Of a stretch of DNA of 64,000 nucleotides, positions 34,472 through 43,512 are shown piece after piece. The notes under the pieces are model-generated. The model was not told the DNA's origin and did no database searches. It saw only the letters and a program-made list of their open reading frames with translations. Origin of the DNA: Streptomyces californicus (GTDB lineage Bacteria; Actinomycetota; Actinomycetes; Streptomycetales; Streptomycetaceae); the NCBI RefSeq assembly GCF_000717645.1, contig NZ_JNZZ01000003.1, forward strand, positions 186,001-250,000, given 5' to 3'. The position numbers and the translations under genes were made by a program. The stretch's first letter is position 1, and each line of letters opens with the position of its first letter.

Positions 34472-35344
34472 TTGGAACGCTTTGTCGATGTCGCCCCCGG
34501 TGTCCGTCTCTGGGCCGAGGAGCTCGGTTCTCCGGACGCGCCCGCTCTGCTTCTGGTCATGGGCGCTCAGGCGTCCGGGCTCGGCTGGCCCGACGAGCTG
34601 GTCGAGCTGCTGGCCGTACGGCACCGGGTGATCCGGTACGACCACCGGGACACCGGCCGCTCCACCGCCTGCTTCGAGGAGCAGCCCTATCCGCTCACCG
34701 CGCTGGCCGAGGACGCCGTCGCCGTCCTGGACGCGTTCGAGGTGGAGCGGGCGCACGTCGTGGGGATGTCGCTGGGCGGCATGCTCACGCAACTGCTCAT
34801 CGCCGACCACCCTGACCGACTGCTCAGCGCCACCGTCATCGGGACGAACGCGCTCAGCTCCACCCCGTACGCCGCGCCGGACGGCAGCCGTGTTCCGCCG
34901 GAGGAACTGCCTGGCGTGTCGGCGGAGTTGATGGAGCTGTGGTCGCGGCCCGTCGAGGACCGGGGGCCCGAGGCCGAGCTGGACCGCCGGGTCGAGCACT
35001 GGCGGGTGCTCGGCGGCGGTGCGATCCCGTTCGACGCCGCGTACGCCCGCGAGCTGGAGCGCCGGATCATCGCCCACACCGGGCACCACCACGCCGGCAC
35101 CGCGCACGCCCGCGCCGACTACTCCGGCATGGAGCGGACCGAGCGGCTCGCCGCCACCGACGTGCCCACGCTGATCACCTCGGCCCCCGCCGAACCGGTG
35201 GCACCCGCCCCGCACGCCGAGCACCTCGCCCAGGTGATCCGCGGCGCGCGGCTCGTCGAGATCCCCGGCATGGGCCACGCCCTCCCCCGCGAGGTCCACG
35301 TCCCGCTGGCCGCCGCGATCCTGGACCACACCGGGCGGAGCTGA
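34472..35344 (+). CDS. Alpha/beta hydrolase
   Basis: 290 residues. Seen: LLLVMGAQASGLGWPDELVE (oxyanion-side loop), YDHRDTGRST, nucleophile elbow GMSLGGMLTQLLIADHP (Ser about residue 100) and the late His in EIPGMGHALPREV. This set resembles the tropine-esterase/aclacinomycin methylesterase-like branch. The TTG at 34472 follows GAGG with six bases between; a GTG four codons upstream has no ribosome site. Substrate unknown. A 19-bp palindrome in front suggests repression by an unlinked TetR-type protein. Confidence 0.88.
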   Translation: MERFVDVAPGVRLWAEELGSPDAPALLLVMGAQASGLGWPDELVELLAVRHRVIRYDHRDTGRSTACFEEQPYPLTALAEDAVAVLDAFEVERAHVVGMSLGGMLTQLLIADHPDRLLSATVIGTNALSSTPYAAPDGSRVPPEELPGVSAELMELWSRPVEDRGPEAELDRRVEHWRVLGGGAIPFDAAYARELERRIIAHTGHHHAGTAHARADYSGMERTERLAATDVPTLITSAPAEPVAPAPHAEHLAQVIRGARLVEIPGMGHALPREVHVPLAAAILDHTGRS

Positions 35345-35359
35345 GCCGCGCCCGCGCGC

Positions 35360-35502
35360 GTCACCGGGCCCACGGCAGGCCGCACCCGTCACCAGGCCCC
35401 GGCAGCCCGCACACGTCACCGGGCCCGCGGCAGCCCGTGCCGCGTCACCAGGCACCCGGCAGCCCGTGCGCGCCGCACCGGGCCCCAGCAGCCCGCGCGC
35501 GC
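35360..35502. repeat. Five imperfect ~29-bp tandem repeats
   Basis: Units start at 35360, 35388, 35415, 35444 and about 35474, consensus GTCACCRGGCCCCGGCAGCC plus a variable GC-rich end, 27-31 bases each. They fill most of the 328-base gap between the two hydrolase genes; the remaining bases up to 35672 hold no gene. Confidence 0.75.
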
Positions 35503-35672
35503 CTCCGGCCGGCCGCTGTGCCCCTCGGCCCGCCGCCCCGACGCGTACCCCGTGTCATACCTGAGAGCCACCCCGCAGGTGCACTCCGCGGAGGGACGCC
35601 AACTACCGGCCCCGGTCCATAGCTTCTGTACCGAACGCTCGCAACACCCCCGGTACGGAAGGAACTCGCCCC

Positions 35673-36638
35673 ATGACGGACCGCTCCCGCAGACGTCGTA
35701 TCCGTCGTGCCCTGCTCGCCGCGCTCGTCGCCTTCGCCGTGGCCGTGCCGGTCTCCGGTGCGGCCCGGCCCGCCGCCGTGCCCGCTCCCGCGCCGACCGT
35801 CCTCGGGCCGCTGCGCGATGCAAGCCCGGCGGCGCTCGCCCAGCGGTACGGGGTGAGCCGGCAGGACATCAGGGCGGCCGGGCGGGCGGCGACGGACCAC
35901 GGGGATCTGAAGCGGGCGGCCTCGCTGCGGGCGATGGCCGCTCCCGGGCGGCAGTTCCTGTCCTTCGACGGGCGGGACGGCGGCCGGAGCGTGGAGGTCG
36001 TGGGTGAGCTGTCCTCGGCCCGGCGGATCGCGGTGCTGGTGCCGGGGGCCGGTGTCGGACTGGACGCGTACGGGCGGCTGCGGCGCGACGCGACCGCCCT
36101 GCAAAGGGAGTTGGGCCCGGGCGGAGCCGTGGTGGTCTGGCTGGGCTACCGTTCGCCCGCCACCGTCAGCACCACCGTGCTCACGGCCGAGCGGGCCGCC
36201 GAGGCCGCGCCGGGGCTGCGCGCCCTCGTGGACGGGGTGCGCGCGGTGCGGCCCGCCGCCCGGATCAGCCTGCTCTGCCACTCGTACGGTTCGGTGATCT
36301 GCGCCCGGTCCGCGCCGGGGACGGCGGCCGACGCCCTCGTGTTCTACGGCAGCCCCGGGGTCGGCGTGGAGGACGTGAGCGGACTGCGTACCGGTGCGCG
36401 GGTTTGGGCGGGTCGCGGGGGCGAGGACTGGATCGCCCACGTGCCGCATCTCCGGGTGCGGGTGCCGTTCGTCGCGACGGTGGGGTTCGGGGCCGATCCG
36501 GTGGCGGAGAGGTTCGGGGCCGAGGTGTTCGACGCGGGCGACGGCGGTCACAGCGACTATCTGCTGCGCGGTTCGCGTTCGCTGACGAGCCTCGCCCGGA
36601 TCGTCGACGGCGCCGAGCCGCTGGAGGTCTCCCGGTGA
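35673..36638 (+). CDS. Secreted DUF1023-type alpha/beta hydrolase
   Basis: 321 residues. Basic N-terminus and a hydrophobic segment RALLAALVAFAVAVPVSG make a signal peptide or anchor. The fold markers are RIAVLVPGAGVGLDAYGRLR, the elbow SLLCHSYGSVICA (nucleophile Ser), VFYGSPGVGV and the late His in GDGGHSDYLL. DUF1023 proteins are secreted actinobacterial hydrolases of unknown substrate. It overlaps the next gene by GTGA, indicating joint expression with the acyltransferase. Confidence 0.88.
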   Translation: MTDRSRRRRIRRALLAALVAFAVAVPVSGAARPAAVPAPAPTVLGPLRDASPAALAQRYGVSRQDIRAAGRAATDHGDLKRAASLRAMAAPGRQFLSFDGRDGGRSVEVVGELSSARRIAVLVPGAGVGLDAYGRLRRDATALQRELGPGGAVVVWLGYRSPATVSTTVLTAERAAEAAPGLRALVDGVRAVRPAARISLLCHSYGSVICARSAPGTAADALVFYGSPGVGVEDVSGLRTGARVWAGRGGEDWIAHVPHLRVRVPFVATVGFGADPVAERFGAEVFDAGDGGHSDYLLRGSRSLTSLARIVDGAEPLEVSR

Positions 36639-37807
36639 CCGGGTTCGCGGTGCGGATCGACGCGGCCACCCCGCCCGGCCGCGACCGGGGCATCGACGCC
36701 CTGCGGGCCCTGGCGATCCTGGGCGTGGTGGGCGGGCACTGGCTGGTCACGGCGCTGGTCGCCGACAGCGGCACGGTGCGCGGGGCGAGCCCGCTGACCG
36801 CCATGCCGCACCTCGCCCCCGTCTCCTGGGTCTTCCAGACGCTCGCCGTGTTCTTCCTGGTGGGCGGGGTGGTGGCGGCCGGGAGCTGGGCCTCGGCGAG
36901 GAAGCGGGGCGTGCCGTACGGGCGGTGGGTGGGCGGCCGGCTGGCGCGGCTGTTCCGGCCGGTGGCGGCGGTGCTGACGGTGTGGACGCTCGCGGCCGCG
37001 GTGATGCTGGCGGCCGGGGTGGGCGAGCCGACCGTCCGGGCGCTGGTCAAGCTGGTCTGGTCCCCGCTGTGGTTCCTGCTGGTCTTCGCGGCGCTGACCG
37101 CGCTGACTCCGCTGGTGGCGCGGATGCACCCGCTGTGGCCGCTCGTGGTGGTGCTCCACGTCGACCTCGTACGCCTGGGTCTCGGCGGTCCGCGCGAGCT
37201 GGGGTGGGTCAACGTGGTCGCGGGGTGGCTGGTGCCCTACTGCCTGGGCGCGTTGGTGGCCCGGGGCGGGCTGCGCGGCCGGGCGGGCCGCTGGGGGCTG
37301 CTGCTCGGCGGGGCCTCGGCGACGGCCGGGCTCGTGCTGTGGGCGGGGTATCCGGCCGCCATGGTCGGCGTTCCGGGCGGCCGTGTCTCCAATCTGGACC
37401 CGCCGTCCCTGGCCGCCGTGGCGTTCGGGCTCGCCCAGTGCGGGGCGGCGCTGCTGCTTCTCGGGCCGCTGCGGCGGGTGCTGCGCAGGCCCGTCGCATG
37501 GGCGGCGGTGGCCGTGGTGAACCTGGCGGCGATGACCGTCTTCCTCTGGCACCAGACCGCGATGATCATCGTCACGGCGGCGGCGCTGGCGCTGGCGGAC
37601 AGCCCGCTGCCGGGGGTGCACACCGTGCCCGACGACGCCGACTGGGTGACGGCCCGGCTGCTCTGGCTGCCGGTGTTCGCCCTGGCGCTGCTGGGGTGCT
37701 GGGCGGTGTTCCGGGGCTATGAGCAGGGCGGACGGCGTACGGGCGGGGGCTCCCTCGTCGTACGGGAGTCCGCCCCCACGCGGAAGGGGTGGGCGCGTCG
37801 TGCCTAG
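36635..37807 (+). CDS. Acyltransferase 3 family membrane protein
   Basis: 390 residues, about ten membrane helices. Acyltransferase_3 start: GRDRGIDALRALAILGVVGG HW (split here) with the catalytic-type His and the R-x10-H spacing of the family, then LARLFRPVAAVLTVWTL and the late FLWHQTAMIIV. Transfers acyl groups to a cell-surface or exported molecule. GTG start with GGAGG seven bases ahead, coupled to the DUF1023 hydrolase. The pair may add and remove acyl groups on the same target; that is inference. Confidence 0.88.
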   Translation: MTGFAVRIDAATPPGRDRGIDALRALAILGVVGGHWLVTALVADSGTVRGASPLTAMPHLAPVSWVFQTLAVFFLVGGVVAAGSWASARKRGVPYGRWVGGRLARLFRPVAAVLTVWTLAAAVMLAAGVGEPTVRALVKLVWSPLWFLLVFAALTALTPLVARMHPLWPLVVVLHVDLVRLGLGGPRELGWVNVVAGWLVPYCLGALVARGGLRGRAGRWGLLLGGASATAGLVLWAGYPAAMVGVPGGRVSNLDPPSLAAVAFGLAQCGAALLLLGPLRRVLRRPVAWAAVAVVNLAAMTVFLWHQTAMIIVTAAALALADSPLPGVHTVPDDADWVTARLLWLPVFALALLGCWAVFRGYEQGGRRTGGGSLVVRESAPTRKGWARRA

Positions 37808-37843
37808 GGTGTGGGCTGGTCGAACCGGGGGCGGTGGGGGGCG

Positions 37844-39205
37844 ATGAAGTCGACGGGCGCTGTACGGCTGCGGGCTGCGGTGCGCCGTGCTCCGCGTGCG
37901 CTGTACGAGGAGTTGTGGGCGGCTCCGGCGGACCGGGTGCCGCGCATGGGCGAGCCGGACGCTCCGGCGTGGCGGCCGGTGTTCCTGGTGGCGCTGGTGT
38001 TCGTGGCGGTCGGCATCGCGACGGCCCGTACCGTCGAACTCACGCCGTACGGGGCCGCGGTCAGCGGTCTGGCGGTCCTGGTGGCGATCGCGCAGGCGGC
38101 GGCGCTGGTGGCCGGGATGTTCCGGCCGGTGGGGGCGTGGTGGGCGGCGACGGCGCTGGCGGTCGTGGCGATCCTGGCCACCGCGGCCGCGGTCCCCCGG
38201 CACCCCGCTTCCGGGTGGACCGGCGGGCTCCCGGTGAGTCCCGAGACCCTGTTCCCCAACCCCTTCGGAGGAGTGGCGCTGCAGGGCGGCGCCCTGTTCC
38301 TGCTGGCGCTGCGGGTCAGGCGCCGCCGCGCGGTGGCCGCACTGCTGCTGTCGCTGTTGCCGTCGGTGTTCCTGGCCCTGCGCACGCCTCCGCTGCCTCA
38401 TGCCGGCCTCGCCGCGTCCGTGCTCGTGTTCGCCACCGCGACCGTGCTCGGTTCCGCGCTGCGCAGCCTGCGCGTCGCCCGTAAGGATCTCGTCGTCCAG
38501 GCCGAGTTGACCGCCGAGGAGCGGGCGCGGCGCACTCTGCTGGAGGAGCGGAACCGGATCGCGCGCGAGCTGCACGACGTGGTCGCCCACCACATGTCGG
38601 TGATCTCCATCCAGGCGCAGGTGGCCCCGCATCTGGTGGAGCACCCCACCGACGCGCTGCGGGAGAATCTGACCGGCATCCGCGAGAACGCCCTGGAAGC
38701 CCTCGCCGAGTTGCGCAGGGTGCTCGGCGTCCTGCGTTCGGAAGAGGCTCCCGCGCGGAGCGACGACACCCGGCACGCGCCGCAGCCCGGACTGGACGGG
38801 CTCGACGGGCTGGTCGCCACCGTGCGCTCGACCGGCCTCTCCGTCGCCCTCCGCACGACCGGCGAACCCCGCCCCCTCCCGCCGGGCGTCGAGCTGTCCG
38901 CGTACCGCATCGTGCAGGAGGCCCTGAGCAACGTGATGCGCCACGCCCCCGGGGCGAGCGCCGAGGTGGTGATCGGCCACCGGCCCACCGGGCTGGCCGT
39001 CCGGATCGTCAACTCCCCGCCGGACCGCCACCGCCCGGCCGCCCCCTCCCCCGGCGTGCGCCACGGGCTGCTCGGGATGAGCGAACGCGCGGCGATGCTC
39101 GGCGGCGAGCTGGCCACCGGCCGCACACCCGACGGCGGCTGGGAAGTCACCGCACTTCTCCCCACCAGCACGCAGACACCCCGAACCACCGAGGAAGCCC
39201 GATGA
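37844..39205 (+). CDS. NarL-type sensor histidine kinase
   Basis: 453 residues. Four or five membrane helices in the first 200 residues, no large outer domain; HisKA_3 box RNRIARELHDVVAHHMSVI with phospho-acceptor His244; HATPase region ...YRIVQEALSNVMRHAPG and HGLLGMSERAAMLGGEL. Start ATG at 37844 with GGGGGG ahead. Overlaps its response regulator by ATGA. Similar kinases often respond to envelope stress or antibiotics; the signal here is unknown. Confidence 0.94.
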   Translation: MKSTGAVRLRAAVRRAPRALYEELWAAPADRVPRMGEPDAPAWRPVFLVALVFVAVGIATARTVELTPYGAAVSGLAVLVAIAQAAALVAGMFRPVGAWWAATALAVVAILATAAAVPRHPASGWTGGLPVSPETLFPNPFGGVALQGGALFLLALRVRRRRAVAALLLSLLPSVFLALRTPPLPHAGLAASVLVFATATVLGSALRSLRVARKDLVVQAELTAEERARRTLLEERNRIARELHDVVAHHMSVISIQAQVAPHLVEHPTDALRENLTGIRENALEALAELRRVLGVLRSEEAPARSDDTRHAPQPGLDGLDGLVATVRSTGLSVALRTTGEPRPLPPGVELSAYRIVQEALSNVMRHAPGASAEVVIGHRPTGLAVRIVNSPPDRHRPAAPSPGVRHGLLGMSERAAMLGGELATGRTPDGGWEVTALLPTSTQTPRTTEEAR

Positions 39206-39876
39206 CTCCGCCCATCCGAGCTGTGATCGCCGACGACCAGATGATGGTCCGCCAGGGCTTCTCCTTCCTGCTGAACGCCGAGCCGGACATCGAGGTGGTC
39301 GGCCAGGCCGTCAACGGACTGGACGCCGTCGACAAGGTCGCCGAACTCGCTCCGGACGTCGTACTGATGGACATCCGCATGCCCGAGCTGGGCGGTATCG
39401 AGGCGACCCGGCGGATCACCGCCCCCGAGGAGTCGACGGCGAAGGTGCTGATCCTGACCACCTTCGATCTCGACGAGTACGTGTACGAGGCGCTGCGCGC
39501 GGGCGCCTCCGGCTTCCTGCTCAAGGACGCGTCCGCCGATGAACTCGCGCATGCGGTACGGGTGGTGGCGGCGGGCGACGCGCTGCTCTCGCCGAACATC
39601 ACCAAGCGGCTGATCATGGAGTTCTCCCGCACGGCCGGGGCGCCCCGCGCGCCGCTCAAGGCGCGGATCGGAGATCTGACCGAGCGTGAGACGGAGGTGC
39701 TGACACTGGTCGCGGGGGGCCTGTCGAACGCGGAGATCGCCCGGCAGCTGATCGTCGCCGAACAGACGGTGAAGACCCATGTGGGGCGCATTCTGGTCAA
39801 GTTGGGCGTCCGCGACCGGACCCAGGCGGCGGTGTTCGCGTACGAGTCGGGGCTGGTGCGGCCGGGCGGCCTCTGA
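39202..39876 (+). CDS. NarL/LuxR-family response regulator
   Basis: 224 residues. Receiver with IADDQMMVRQG, Asp in VVLMDIRMPE and Lys in FLLKDASADE; C-terminal LuxR HTH LTERETEVLTLVAGGLSNAE plus TVKTHVGRILVKLGV. Cognate partner of the preceding kinase by overlap. No binding site could be assigned. Confidence 0.95.
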   Translation: MTPPIRAVIADDQMMVRQGFSFLLNAEPDIEVVGQAVNGLDAVDKVAELAPDVVLMDIRMPELGGIEATRRITAPEESTAKVLILTTFDLDEYVYEALRAGASGFLLKDASADELAHAVRVVAAGDALLSPNITKRLIMEFSRTAGAPRAPLKARIGDLTERETEVLTLVAGGLSNAEIARQLIVAEQTVKTHVGRILVKLGVRDRTQAAVFAYESGLVRPGGL

Positions 39877-39917
39877 CCGCCCGGTGCGGCGCGGGACCCG
39901 TTCCGTAGGATCGGCCC

Positions 39918-41258
39918 GTGACGACGGGGATGACGGGGGCGACATCGGGGATGCCGCCGGGACACGACGGATACGGGGCCGGGCCGGGCACACCGGCGCA
40001 CGACGGGCACGGGCCGGGCACGGGCACACCGGCGCACGGCTGGCACGGGGCCGGGCCGGGCACGGCTGGCGGCGTTCTCGGCGTGGCGGCGCAGAAGGTC
40101 GTGGGCGCGCCCCAGGGGCACTTCGCGCCCACCGAGGTCGAACGCGAGCTGGCGGCGGCCTCGGCGGGCGGCGACCAGGACGCGGTGCTCGACGTGCTCG
40201 CCCGCACCCGGCTGTACGTGCTCGTCCCCCGGATGCACGCGGACGTCCCGGACTGGACGGCTCCGCTGCCCACGTTCCGGGACCCGGCGAGCCGGCGGAC
40301 CTGTGTGCCGGTGCTGACGCCGGGCCTGTTGCCGCCCTGGCACCCCGAGTGGGTGTTCCGGGCGGTGGACCTCGGCGAGCTCGCCCGGTCCTGGCCGTAC
40401 GACGCCCGCCGCCTCGCCGTGAACCACGGCACCGCCTTCGCCGTCCTGCTGGACGCCGGGCCCCGCCGGTCGAAGGCGTGGCAGCGCGCCGACGCCCGCT
40501 CCGGCGCGGCGCGCGAGGGCCGGCTGCTCACCGACGCCGCCGGGCCGCTGCACGGGCCGCTCGCCCACGGGCTGGCGCTCGGCGCGCATCTCGCGGTCAA
40601 CAACGGCATCGTCTGGAACCGGCTCGGCGCGGTCTACCAGGACTACGCGACGGACCGGGCCCGGCTGCGCAGCCCCTGGGGCGTCCAGCACCGGGCCGAT
40701 CTGCGCGACCGGCTGGGCTCCCTGATGCAGTACCGGTTGGTGGGGCGGGTCAAGGAGGGCGTCCTGCGGGCCCGCCACACCCTGGCCCTCCGGCTGGAGC
40801 GCCCACCCACGCGCGCGGAGTGGACCGAGGCCGTGGAGCGCGCGTTCGCCGCGCGCGACGCCGGGGACCGGGCGGAGGCGCACCGGGCGCTGCACCGCTT
40901 CGTCCGGTACGAGGACCGGTTCCGGGCCGACGGGGTGCTGGCCCCGGACCGGCGGATCGACACGCTCGCCGCGTTCGACCTGGGCCGGGCGGTCAACGTC
41001 TTACGGCTCGCGCTCAGCGCCCGCCTGTCCGATCCGCTCGGGGCCGAGCAGGACGTGCTGCGTTTGAGCGAGCCGGCCCGCCGCGCCTACTCCTCCTGGG
41101 CCGACTTCTCCCTCGGTTACGCCCTCGCCCGCCTGGTCCACGGGGACGACGCGGACGGGACGCCCGGCGAGGAGTCGCTGTACCAGCAGTCGCTGGCGCA
41201 GCACCGCATCCTCACCCAGGACCCCGCCAGCCCCTACCGGAACATCCCCTGGTCATGA
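39918..41258 (+). CDS. SseB-like/DUF1266 protein, copy 1
   Basis: 446 residues. N-terminal 45 residues are a Gly/His/Pro repeat tail (GPGTPAHDGHGPGTGTPAHG). Residues about 60-190 resemble an SseB N-terminal domain (VLARTRLYVLVPRMHADVPD, VPVLTPGLLPPWHPEWVFR), followed by DUF1266 (about 200-446: GPLAHGLALGAHLAVNNGIV, SPWGVQHRADLRDRLGSL and a final RILTQDPASPYRNIPW). GTG start. Role unknown; SseB-like domains occur near type VII secretion and effector genes. Overlaps copy 2 by ATGA. Confidence 0.8.
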   Translation: MTTGMTGATSGMPPGHDGYGAGPGTPAHDGHGPGTGTPAHGWHGAGPGTAGGVLGVAAQKVVGAPQGHFAPTEVERELAAASAGGDQDAVLDVLARTRLYVLVPRMHADVPDWTAPLPTFRDPASRRTCVPVLTPGLLPPWHPEWVFRAVDLGELARSWPYDARRLAVNHGTAFAVLLDAGPRRSKAWQRADARSGAAREGRLLTDAAGPLHGPLAHGLALGAHLAVNNGIVWNRLGAVYQDYATDRARLRSPWGVQHRADLRDRLGSLMQYRLVGRVKEGVLRARHTLALRLERPPTRAEWTEAVERAFAARDAGDRAEAHRALHRFVRYEDRFRADGVLAPDRRIDTLAAFDLGRAVNVLRLALSARLSDPLGAEQDVLRLSEPARRAYSSWADFSLGYALARLVHGDDADGTPGEESLYQQSLAQHRILTQDPASPYRNIPWS

Positions 41259-42457
41259 ATCCGCACCAGCACTTCCCCGCCTTCCCGCCCGCCGGCGGCC
41301 CGGCTCCGTGGGTGCCCGCCCCCTGGGTTCCGCCGTCCGAGACCGAGCAGCTCCTCCACGAGGCCGGGTCGCGCGGCGACGTCCGGGGTCAACTGGCCGC
41401 GCTGGCCGGTGCCGAGCTGTACATCCCGGCTCCGCGGGCCGAGGCGGACGCGAACCCGGACACCGTGGTCTGGCGCCGGCACGTCGGCCCGGCGGGGTTC
41501 GTCTGCCGCCCGCTCCTGACCCGGGGCATGCTGCCCGCCTGGCACCCGGACTGGGTGTTCCGCGGGGTGACGCTGCGGTGGGTCGCCGAGTTCGGCTGGC
41601 CCGATCCGCAGGTGTGGCTGGGCGTGAACGTGGGGACGCCCGCTCAGCTGCTGCTGCCCGCCTCCCCTCCCGACCTGGCGCTGTGGCAACGGGCCTACGC
41701 GGAGAACGACCGCCCGTCAGGCAACCGCCTCGTCGCGCTGCGGCACGGCGCGCTGCACGGACCGCTGGCGTACGGACTGGCATGCGGGGTGCATCTGGCG
41801 ATCGGGAACGGCGTGCCGTGGAACGAGGTCGGCACCGTCTACCGCGAGTACGGCGAGGAGCGCGAGACGCTCCGCGACTCCTGGGGCATCACCGGCCACG
41901 AGGGGTGGCGCAGGCAGTTGGACTTCCTGCTGGACGCGGAGAACAGCCCGCCGGAGCCGGACTTCGTCCTGCGCACCAGGGAGCAGTTGGCGGCGGCGAT
42001 CGGCGAGCTGCCCTCGGCGGACCTGTGGCGGGAGACGGCCGCCGGCCACGCCCAGGACCTCGGGGCCGACCCCGAAACGGTGAAGGGCATCGAGGAGTTG
42101 GTGCGCCGGGTCATGCGCTACGAGGCCCGGTTCCGCGCGGACGGGCTGCTGCCGCCGGACGGCCGGGTGCGCACGACGGTCGCGTACGACTACGGGCGGG
42201 CGGTGAACCTGGCGCGCTGGGGTCTCTCGGCGCGGTTCTGCGGACCGGCGGACGCGGAGGCGGCGATCGTGTACGCCGGGGCCCTGAGCAAGTCGGCCCA
42301 CCGCTCCTGGGAGGAGTTCTCGGCGGGGTACGCGCTGGGGCGGGTCCTGCGGTTCGACGACGAGGAGTACGGGACGTTCTACGAGCAGTGCCTCGTCGCC
42401 CACCGGCTGCTGACGGAGAGCGGGGGCAGCCCGTGGAAGCACATCCCGTGGCGGTGA
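41255..42457 (+). CDS. SseB-like/DUF1266 protein, copy 2
   Basis: 400 residues, a diverged tandem paralogue of the preceding gene with the same order: Pro-rich tail, SseB-like (LAALAGAELYIPAPRAEADA, LLTRGMLPAWHPDWVFRGVT), DUF1266 (GPLAYGLACGVHLAIGNGVP, DSWGITGHEGWRRQLDFLLD) and the shared end GGSPWKHIPW. Both copies keep the WH(P)xWVFR and YxxY/E positions. The duplication is old, judging by the divergence. Function unknown. Confidence 0.8.
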   Translation: MNPHQHFPAFPPAGGPAPWVPAPWVPPSETEQLLHEAGSRGDVRGQLAALAGAELYIPAPRAEADANPDTVVWRRHVGPAGFVCRPLLTRGMLPAWHPDWVFRGVTLRWVAEFGWPDPQVWLGVNVGTPAQLLLPASPPDLALWQRAYAENDRPSGNRLVALRHGALHGPLAYGLACGVHLAIGNGVPWNEVGTVYREYGEERETLRDSWGITGHEGWRRQLDFLLDAENSPPEPDFVLRTREQLAAAIGELPSADLWRETAAGHAQDLGADPETVKGIEELVRRVMRYEARFRADGLLPPDGRVRTTVAYDYGRAVNLARWGLSARFCGPADAEAAIVYAGALSKSAHRSWEEFSAGYALGRVLRFDDEEYGTFYEQCLVAHRLLTESGGSPWKHIPWR

Positions 42458-42496
42458 ACAGGGCGGCCCCGGCCGTTTCACGGTGAACAGGGCGGC
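42452..42496. repeat. Duplicated CGGTGAACAGGGCGGC
   Basis: Exact 16-base copies at 42452-42467 (containing the stop of the DUF1266 gene) and 42481-42496. In the same 173-base gap GCCGTACCGGACGG also occurs twice. TGAACAGGGC is shared with the tandem repeat at 9556. Confidence 0.65.
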
Positions 42497-42630
42497 TCCG
42501 TCGGCCTGCGTTCGCACCGCACCGGGGGCCCGGACAGGGAGCAGCGCCGTACCGGACGGTCCCGGGAGACGAGCGGGGCCGTACCGGACGGCCCCGGGTG
42601 CACGCGGGGCGGCCCGGGGCGGTCCGGTCG

Positions 42631-43512
42631 TCAGCCGGCGGGGAGCAGGTGGCGGTAGCTGTCCGGGTTGGCGGCGAGGAAGTCCGCGAAGCTCGTCGCC
42701 GGCCGTCCGGTGAGCGTGGGCACCGCGTCGGAAACGGCGGCCAGCTCCCCATTGGCGATGGCCTCGTACGAGGTGACCCAGCCGGCCACCTCCCACTCCG
42801 GGGCTCCGTAGCCGGCCCGGGACGCGTACGCCTCCTCGCGGGTCTCGGGGACGTAGACGACGGGGCGCCCGGTGACCCGGCTCAGCTCCTCGGCCGCCTC
42901 GGCGAGGGTGAACGCCTCGGGCCCGGTGAGGTCGTGGGCCCGCCCGTCGTGGTCCGTGCCCTCGTCGAGCAGCACGGCCGCCGCCGCGTCGGCGATGTCC
43001 TCATGGGTGACGGCCGCCACCCGCCCCTCGCCGCCCGGCCCCCGCAGCACGCCGTCGGTCCCGGTCATCGCGGGCAGCCCCGCCTGGTACCAGTTGTCCC
43101 GCAGGAAGGTGTAGCGGACCCCGGCCGTGCGGAGGTGGGCCTCGGTCTCCCAGTGGTCGCGGGCGAAGGTGAACGTGGCGTCCGGCGCGGCCCCCTGGAA
43201 GGACACGTACACGATGCGCTCGACGCCCACCGCGACGGCCGCGTCGATCGCCGTGGCGTGCTCGCGTACCCGGTCGGGGCTCTCGTGGGCGGAGACCAGG
43301 AACAAGGTGTGGGCCCCGTCGAGGGCCCGGCGCATGGCCTCGCCGTCGCCGTAGGGGGCGGCGGGCGCGCGGTCCGCGCCGGGGATGTCGGGCAGGCGGG
43401 CCGGGTCGCGGCCGAGGAGCCGTACGGGCGCGCCGGTACGGGCGAGGCGCCGGGCGACCCGGCCGCCGACCGCTCCGCTCGCTCCGGTCACCGCGATGAG
43501 GGGTCCGTTCAC
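42631..43512 (-). CDS. NmrA/atypical SDR-family NAD(P)-binding protein
   Basis: 293 residues. Rossmann start LIAVTGASGAVGGRVARRLA, then VRLLGRDPARLPD, FLVSAHESPDRVREHATAID and IVYVSFQGAAPD. The catalytic Tyr/Lys of classical SDRs is not obvious, as in NmrA-like and QorB-like quinone reductases. GTG start overlapping the upstream DUF952 stop (GTGA). Substrate unknown. Confidence 0.88.
   Translation of the reverse strand: MNGPLIAVTGASGAVGGRVARRLARTGAPVRLLGRDPARLPDIPGADRAPAAPYGDGEAMRRALDGAHTLFLVSAHESPDRVREHATAIDAAVAVGVERIVYVSFQGAAPDATFTFARDHWETEAHLRTAGVRYTFLRDNWYQAGLPAMTGTDGVLRGPGGEGRVAAVTHEDIADAAAAVLLDEGTDHDGRAHDLTGPEAFTLAEAAEELSRVTGRPVVYVPETREEAYASRAGYGAPEWEVAGWVTSYEAIANGELAAVSDAVPTLTGRPATSFADFLAANPDSYRHLLPAG

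Noticed and set aside
36557..39064. A long minus-strand frame under the acyltransferase and kinase genes
   Set aside because: Composition is His/Arg/Gln/Pro-rich, typical of a shadow frame, and both plus-strand genes are clear.
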